From positions 30,514,759 to 30,578,758 of the forward strand of contig OY783204.1 of assembly GCA_963678705.1 (NCBI GenBank): a DNA stretch of 64,000 bases, read 5' to 3'. The notes beneath the pieces were generated by a model. That model searched no databases. It saw only the letters and a program-made list of their open reading frames with translations, and was not told the origin of the DNA. The position numbers and the translations under genes are program-made. Of the stretch, positions 1-64,000 are shown piece after piece. The number at the start of each line of letters is the position of its first letter. Position 1 is the stretch's first letter. Source of the DNA: Panorpa germanica. Taxonomy: Eukaryota; Arthropoda; Insecta; Mecoptera; Panorpidae.

Positions 1-853
1 AAAAAATAATCACGGAACGAAGAAATAAACAATCATTAATATTCTTTTTAATACGAAAAATGTCAATAGAAACCAAATAAGTTAATCACAATAATAAAAT
101 TACTAATATTTAACTATAATTTAATTGTTCTCTCAGTGCTATCACTGTTAAAAACGATCACTGTATTAAGAAAACGATGCATACTGCATGCAGTATTTAA
201 TAATTAAAATTATAAATAACGTAATAAAAATAATAACGAAGTGTCTATAGTAAGTTTTCCTAAAAAATATAAAATAACGTTTTTTTTTTTAGTTTTTATC
301 TAATCGAAGACGTTTGGAAGCTAATTATTTATATAATTTATTAATTATTTAATTAAATATTTATTTATATTGACACACTGATAGAGTTAATTATTAAAAC
401 GTTTTATGCGAGTCCTATCACACTGGAATACTGAGTTTAAAATATCATTATTTGCACTATAAATAAATATTTTAATTAATATTTTTATTAAGTAATAAAT
501 TTAATTTGTTGGACGTGACTCTTAATAATATCATTTATATGTTCACTTTGACGGTATTTTAACACTAAATTCTTGAATTGTTCAATGAGATCATTTTTAC
601 AAATTTATGGAACTAATATTTATATTATACAATTTGAAACAATAAATATCATTATTTTAAACAATATTTATAAGCAAGATCGGCGTGATGTTGCGTGGTA
701 CGTTTAAATACTCCAATATAAACAGAAAAATTTGTTCCATAAAGAAGACACTTATTTAAACTTATAATTTTGTGACGGGTTCAGCTTCAGCTTAGAAATA
801 GTTTATTTAAGTTACACATTTTAAAGTTTCTTTTGAATTAAAAAACTAATTTG
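1..853. other. AT-rich 3' flank of the ZSWIM5/6-like gene
   Basis: No coding frame of note. This stretch probably holds the 3' UTR on the minus strand in its right part. It has many A/T runs and no recognisable repeat element. Confidence 0.5.
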
Positions 854-859
854 TTTATT
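854..859 (-). terminator. Poly(A) signal candidate, ZSWIM5/6-like gene
   Basis: AATAAA on the minus strand begins about 12 nt after the stop codon. A second AATAAA lies at 802-807. Which is used cannot be told without transcripts, and the first would give an extremely short 3' UTR. Confidence 0.4.
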
Positions 860-870
860 TAAAACACTGT

Positions 871-58647
<57,777 letters not shown>

Positions 58648-58758
58648 GGCTACTTGGCTACTTAAACCAAACTAGCACGATATGAGCGGCCTAAGCTCCT
58701 AACACCGACTAAAAAAGAACCGTACACTACTGTATGGAGAGAGCAACTGAAGCACTTG

Positions 58759-58768
58759 GCGCATGCGC
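58759..58768. promoter_or_regulatory. NRF1/Ewg-type palindrome upstream of exon 1
   Basis: GCGCATGCGC is the core of the NRF1 (Drosophila Ewg) consensus. It sits about 110 bp 5' of the ZSWIM5/6-like start codon, where many NRF1-driven promoters carry it. CpGs are otherwise sparse around it. The factor is inferred from the motif alone. Confidence 0.6.
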
Positions 58769-60187
58769 GGTTAAATTAAATTATCACTCTATCATGTTTG
58801 ATTGATCATGATTATTCTTTCAAAATATTTAATAAATTATTAGAAAAAATGTTATATTATTATTATTAGAGAAAAATAAATTATTAATCTTTGTACATTT
58901 TACACTAACTTTTTAAGTACAGAATATTTTATTAAGCAAAGTATAAAACTTACAAACATATTTAACAATAAAATATTTTCAGACAATTGTAATTTATTAA
59001 GTTTTTTTAAATAATACAAAACAGTATTGATAATCATATATAGAAAAACTTTTATAAATATGTAAATATAATTAAAAGTAAATATTATTAAAAGTTAAAA
59101 ATGATTAGAAATATTCAGAGCCATGCAACTGTGGCATTGCAATAATTATCGAGTGTTTGTTTTTAAACTATTGTGATAAAACAGTGACACCAATAAATTA
59201 AATATTAACATTATAAAATGGGCAACAATAATAAAATAATAAGTATATTGATGAAGCAATAAGAAATATCATTTTTATTGATATTCTATTTAACATGAAA
59301 TAATTTATAATACGAGAATAAACGATTGCTCTAACTATGCGAGCGATCCCGAACGAAGGCGAAAGGAGTACTAACAGCTGATAGCGTATTGTGTGTATGG
59401 ATATTGCATTTGTGTGCGTGTAGCATTTGTTTATGTTTCTACGCCCCACATGTTCATCGGCTACGGCTATGGGATACGGCCCAGCGCCATGAGGGGAAAG
59501 CATAGGATAGGGTCTGGGTGTGCAAGGTGCCTAGAGGGGACCATCCATGGGTGTTGGACCGGGGAAGGGTAAGTGGGGTAGCGTGGGGTAGGATAAATGT
59601 TGAACGGCAAGTGGTTATGCCATAGACTTTTGACAAGTATAGAATAAACCATGATTAGATCCTGCATAAGTCTGGTCAGATTTTGTTATATATCTAACCG
59701 AGTAAAATTTCAAAGGAACTAATTTTCATTTGACTCATTTTAATATCAGATATAACTTAAAGTGCAATAATCATTCGGTTTTTATGTGAATAAATTGGGA
59801 TTTTGATTTATTATGTCCAGCTTTGATCCAGAATTCAAATGTAACCAGGATACGTTTATTTGCAAGAGGAGCACAATTCAAATACGACATTCCAGCGAAC
59901 CCCGATTATTCATAATTTATTTGATCTTCATTTTACAGTGGACAGTCTATATGTGTAATATATTCGATGACCAACATTTATTCCTAAAATAAGGAAAATC
60001 AATTGGTTTATTCTCCTTCTCAGTCTTCAGCGCCAACGTACACAATTATTAGGTTGCATTTTACATATACTCACTGACCACTAATTTTTAAATGACATTA
60101 AACAATTTCTTTACGTTGCGAGCTAAAAGAATAAAGTATTTGACTTGCGTTATCAAAAAAGTATATTTTGTTTGCGTAATGTATATT
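58769..60187. other. Intergenic stretch beyond the ZSWIM5/6-like promoter
   Basis: AT-rich to about 59300, then a GC-richer patch around 59440-59600 without a recognisable gene. Confidence 0.4.
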
Positions 60188-60525
60188 GATACATTTGTTA
60201 GATACGGTACGTAACGTATCTAGATACATTTGTTAGATACGTTACGTAACGTATCTAGATACATTTGTTAGATACGTTACGCAACGTATCTAGATACATT
60301 TGTTAGATACGTTACGTAACGTATCTAGATACATTTGTTAGATACGGTACGTAACGTATCTAGATACATTTGTTAGATACGTTACGTAACGTATCTAGAT
60401 ACATTTGTTAGATACGTTACGCAACGTATCTAGATACATTTGTTAGATACGTTACGTAACGTATCTAGATACATTTGTTAGATACGTTACGTAACGTATC
60501 TAGATACATTTGTTAGATACGTTGC
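60188..60525. repeat. 35-bp palindromic satellite, about 9.6 copies
   Basis: The unit is GATACATTTGT followed by a 24-bp palindrome whose left half is TAGATACGTTAC. Nine full units run from 60188 to 60502, with a decayed tenth. The palindrome centres read GGTACGTAAC, GTTACGTAAC, GTTACGCAAC, GTTACGTAAC, then the same four again, then GTTACGTAAC. Units 1-4 (60188-60327) therefore equal units 5-8 (60328-60467), a 140-bp higher-order repeat. The unit junction GTATCTAGATAC is also palindromic, so the array could form hairpins or cruciforms. No coding capacity. Confidence 0.96.
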
Positions 60526-60585
60526 TTACCTTACCTTACCTTACCTTACCTTACCTTACCTTACCTTACCATACCATACCATACC
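60526..60585. repeat. (TTACC)9(ATACC)3 pentanucleotide run
   Basis: Nine TTACC units (60526-60570) followed directly by three ATACC units (60571-60585), starting at the decayed end of the 35-bp satellite. It is not the insect telomere repeat TTAGG. Confidence 0.96.
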
Positions 60586-60891
60586 TTTCTCAGCGGAACA
60601 GAGTGAGATCAGGATCAATACGAGTGAACATTATTGTACAGATATTGGCACAATAGGGGCCCCCCGCCCCTGTGTAGTAGAACAAACAAACCGGGACAAA
60701 AGGGGACGAATCCCGTGCGCATATGTACAATATAGGCAAGTTACTAGCCAGTAAGTACCAGTAAGCCAGGGCTGCAACAGCAGCAGTGCTCACAAATGAT
60801 TTGTTTAGGATTGTTCACAAATATTTTTCAACGTTTTTTTAGTTTATAATCCATACCACTCTTTATCTTCTTATCACGAAAAATTCTTGTG

Positions 60892-60963
60892 GCCTCTTTA
60901 GCTCAGTGGTAGAGCACTGGTCTCGTAAACCAGGGGTCGTGAGTTCAAACCTCACAGGAGGCA
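60892..60963 (+). tRNA. tRNA-Thr (anticodon CGU)
   Basis: A complete cloverleaf. The acceptor stem GCCTCTT pairs with AGGAGGC, with one G-U pair. The D arm is GCTC...GAGC, the anticodon stem CTGGT/ACCAG closes the loop CTCGTAA with anticodon CGT, and the T arm is GTGAG-TTCAAAC-CTCAC. The discriminator is A. There is no intron. It decodes ACG. A T-run follows within ten bases, as expected for Pol III. The A box (TAGCTCAGTGGTAGAGC) and B box (GAGTTCAAACCTC) are both present. Confidence 0.97.
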
Positions 60964-60970
60964 CATATTG

Positions 60971-60977
60971 ATTTTTT
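60971..60977 (+). terminator. RNA polymerase III terminator of tRNA-Thr
   Basis: Seven T residues begin eight bases after the tRNA 3' end. Confidence 0.85.
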
Positions 60978-62704
60978 TAATCGATTATTTATTACAAAGT
61001 AATTACTTTTTAATAAATAATCTTTACGCTATTATATCCAAAATAAATAACTTATACTTATTTTTTTATATTTCTCTTTTAATAAAACATTTACTGAAAA
61101 GACATTTCTTCTTTTTGAATTCAAATGAATCTTCAGCCTTCAGCCAGTCACAAGGAACACAAGGTCAAAGGCTTAACCTCTCTAGACAGGGTTTTTAATT
61201 CGTTAATTCGTTTAGAAGCATTGTTGTTTGGTTTAGGTACATAAACACTGATAAACACATAGGACTAAACTGGACTAGACCGTGATCTCGATACAGTCTT
61301 TTTGTTGCTTGTGAAAAATCTTTATAGTATTCCAAGACCGAGTACCGTCGTCACCAGGCGTCGGGAACGATATTTTTTGAAAAAAAGGCGCAGATTTGTG
61401 AAAAGGCAATTTGTTGGATATAACAAAACTAAAATATAACATATTCAAAAGTTTTAAAATCAACTGCGATAAATAAAATTTTATTTATTGGTACTTGCGC
61501 GCCATCTATTACTAAGGTAACTGAATAGTCCATAAAAATTATATTGACAACACGTCAGGTGTAATTATCTACCCAATATTATTCTTAGTTGTAGTATTGT
61601 CTTATTGTTAATTGCACGCAGTTACAGGTGTTAACGATATAATCGTCATAAACTATAACATACAGGGTCATATAAATTATCTTTGCACACGTCATGCGTA
61701 TCTATGTACCAAACAAATACTTATTGTTAAACACCTTGACGTGTTTAGTTAAGGTAAATGACAAACAATATGTTCTAAATAATATGTGACAGTTCTAAAA
61801 TCGCTGGCGTATTTTTTATTAATTATTAGTTTTCTAACTGTTTTGTGTTAATTAAAACTATTCTATTCATGAACTTAATGAAATGATTTTATTTAGTTAA
61901 TTTATTACAAATAAAATGCGTACAAATTTAAAGTTGTTCTTACTGTGTCCCATATACTTGGTAATGTTAATTGTAGCGGTGAACGAACATTAAAATAAAT
62001 ATTTCAATTGAAGTTGTTATGGAGCTGTCATTCAGATATAACCTTAAAAATTTTAAATGATGTGCAATGAAGTATTTATTTAACAAAACTTATTTGAAGG
62101 TTCTTGATATTATAATCCAGGTCTAGATATATATCCTAGAGATACCTACATTATTACGGAGGTAAGGAAGCTGTAATAAACTGAAGCTAGAGATATTTAA
62201 AAGATACAATTTGCTTTCATTTTGTATAGGTATTTTAAAACTACTGGATAGAATCATACAGCTGGAGAAGTTGGACATAAAAAGTGGATAACATGTCACA
62301 GGTGTTATCTCACAGGATGATAGAGGATAACAAATTGACCATGATGGCGAGATGTCTGATTACGTAAATATGATTTCCAAGTACGGGCTTCATAAGGTCT
62401 AATAATAATAACAGGTATATTGACAGTATAAATTAATCATTTCTAATGTACTCTTGACGGATAGGTTGAGATAGATCTTAGAAACTAAAGCATTTAGAGA
62501 TAGGTTATGTTATGTGTAAAATAGTGCGTGGTAAACCAAGATTTAATTAAAAACATGAGTTCTCTTAACAGTTCATGTTGATTTAATAACATCTATAGTT
62601 TTAAGTTAACTAAAAGATTTTCTTGTTGTATATTTAATACTGCACAGACTATAACCAAATCTCATATTCTTATGTTCTCATTTTGTTTTATTTTATATTT
62701 TCAG
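60978..62704. other. Intergenic stretch
   Basis: AT-rich with no supported gene or bounded repeat. Confidence 0.4.
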
Positions 62705-62880
62705 AAATGGCAGAAATGACAATGGGGAATTATTATAGGAGACTTATAGATCGGAAGCTATTTGATAATCGACAGAACGAGGGGGATCTCCAAGAGCAGA
62801 ATAAAATTACGAACTTAAATGAACACCATCAACAGAAGGACTTCTAACGATGTATCAACATATTTGAGGAAAGCTCAAAG
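62705..62880 (+). CDS. Candidate exon or small ORF, function unknown
   Basis: A strong acceptor (pyrimidine-rich run ending TTTTCAG at 62704) and a good donor (CTCAAAG|GTAAAT at 62880/62881) bound 176 bases. Inside, ATG 62707 opens 46 codons (MAEMTMGNYYRRLIDRK start) to TAA 62847. A different frame (MNTINRRTSNDVSTYLRKAQ) is open to the donor. It resembles no family I know. It might be a 5' exon of a transcript running toward the dehydrogenase piece at 63211, but nothing ties them together. Confidence 0.3.
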
Positions 62881-63210
62881 GTAAATACAAAAAATTATAT
62901 TAATATTTGGTCCTTGTTACATTGTTAAATATGGGGTGCTCCGTATATGATCAGTCTTATTTATAGTTTTCATTGTTACAGACATTTCTTTTGGGGGCGA
63001 AAGGTGATTATGCGACATCGTTTGGTTCTTTAAAATGAAGATAATATTGTAATTTAATAATAATTTATTGTAATATATAACATAAATATAATATTTAGAT
63101 TGTAATTATATGTAAATATGTTTATTAAAGGCTTATATCCTATAATTTTTTTTTAATTTAGTAATAGTATATATAGTAATAGAATATTTAAAATTATTTG
63201 TGTAAAAATA

Positions 63211-63419
63211 AAACAAACCTTCACAAACGTGCAGGCATGGATGATGAAACTTACGAGAAATTCATTGAAAGTTCTAAAACAGCTCATCCTCTTGGACGAG
63301 CAGGAACTCCGCAAGAAGTTGCACACGCTATTTCATTTCTAGCCAGTGACTTCTCTACGTTTATTACAGCCACTAATTTATCAGTTGATGGTGGCAAACA
63401 CGCTATGTGCCCACGATAA
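63211..63419 (+). pseudogene. Orphan 3' part of a short-chain dehydrogenase (SDR family)
   Basis: The frame reads [18 protein letters not shown], then [20 protein letters not shown], then [12 protein letters not shown] with stop TAA at 63417-63419. This is the C-terminal substrate-loop and dimer segment of FabG-like insect SDRs. The Rossmann fold and the Tyr-x3-Lys active site are missing. Upstream in frame a TAA occurs at 63189, and no AG acceptor lies between it and the first homologous codon, so it cannot be an ordinary last exon as it stands. No A-tail follows; AATAAA occurs near 63509. It is either a truncated gene fragment or an exon using an unusual acceptor. The homologous part itself is undamaged. 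Confidence 0.7.
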
Positions 63420-64000
63420 AATAACTAAACATATTTGTAACAATTATTAAACTGCAAATTATATAAAAACTAAGAGTAAAACAATTTTATACCACAGTAT
63501 TAATACTTAATAAATGTTATTATTTACAAGGAATATATGTTCTTTTCTCCATCTTACTATTCATCTTGCTAAACACAAATCTTAAAATTTATTTTAACTA
63601 ACATTACGGTTTATTATTCACCGAAGTTTAACATTACATGGAAAACACATTAAAAATCTTTCATTAATGTATTAATTTAATATGTAACATGTTATACTCT
63701 TGTATAAAAAGCTTGAAAAATAGCTTCTAATACATAACTTTGAATTAGTTACAACATTTTGAGTAAGTATTTACTTAATTTATGCGCCTATTTTATCAAT
63801 AGCAATTATCAAACCTAGCCAATTACAAAAAAAAGACGATCGCAATATTTTCATATAAGTTTTTATTAAAAATTCACAACTTTAAAATGTACAAGAGAAT
63901 TTCTAATAAGGATAGTTTACTATGTACATTTGTCGACTGTTGTACACTATAATTTTTATATGTTATATATCCAAATTTCCAATATATATCCAATTTTATG
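63420..64000. other. Window end, no gene seen
   Basis: AT-rich sequence after the dehydrogenase fragment; nothing supported. Confidence 0.4.

Noticed and set aside
60188..60525. CRISPR-like array
   Set aside because: The units are contiguous 35-bp repeats with no unique spacers and the context is an animal genome.
60526..60585. Interstitial telomere repeat
   Set aside because: TTACC is neither TTAGG nor its complement CCTAA.

Overview
This is an animal nuclear window, almost certainly from an insect. The support is short GT-AG introns, a metazoan ZSWIM6-type gene, a eukaryotic tRNA, and copia, I-clade and R1-clade retroelements with hAT-like miniature elements in AT-rich DNA. The order cannot be fixed from the sequence.

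The window is dominated by one minus-strand gene, a ZSWIM5/6-type zinc-finger SWIM protein. I rebuilt 18 coding exons by splice sites and reading phase. Exon 1 is 58266-58647, exons 2-3 are 13520-13847, and exons 4-18 are 871-6676. They sum to 4,389 nt, an uninterrupted 1,462-codon frame. Exon 3 carries the SWIM motif. Exon 10 adds about 265 residues very rich in Ser, Cys, Asn and His, which I do not recall in vertebrate homologues. A perfect NRF1-type palindrome lies about 110 bp upstream of the ATG.

Intron 1 (13848-58265, about 44.4 kb) holds most of the rest. It contains an intronless MYCBP (AMY-1) gene on the same strand (40165-40407). It also contains a full-length I-clade LINE (17956-23706) with 15-bp target duplications, inserted in a long-TIR element whose second copy lies at 11084-11573. 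An intact copia element (49590-53884) has identical 119-bp LTRs and 5-bp target duplications. A 5'-truncated R1-clade LINE, several miniature inverted-repeat elements and two copies of an unnamed dispersed repeat complete it. Intron 3 (6677-13519) holds a hAT-like MITE with a perfect 8-bp target duplication. Intron 13 holds a decayed I-clade 3' fragment.

Right of exon 1 lie a 35-bp palindromic satellite with a four-unit higher-order pattern (60188-60525), a pentanucleotide run, a tRNA-Thr(CGU) at 60892-60963, a possible small exon (62705-62880), and an orphan 3' piece of a short-chain dehydrogenase (63211-63419). Most remaining DNA is AT-rich intron or intergenic sequence in which I see no gene.

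The genes do not form a pathway. The layout is one host gene with a giant first intron that has taken in a second gene and layered transposons. I did not find a clearly new biological system. The most unusual items are the satellite, the Cys-rich insert and the young copia copy. No searches were run; family names rest on motifs read by eye.
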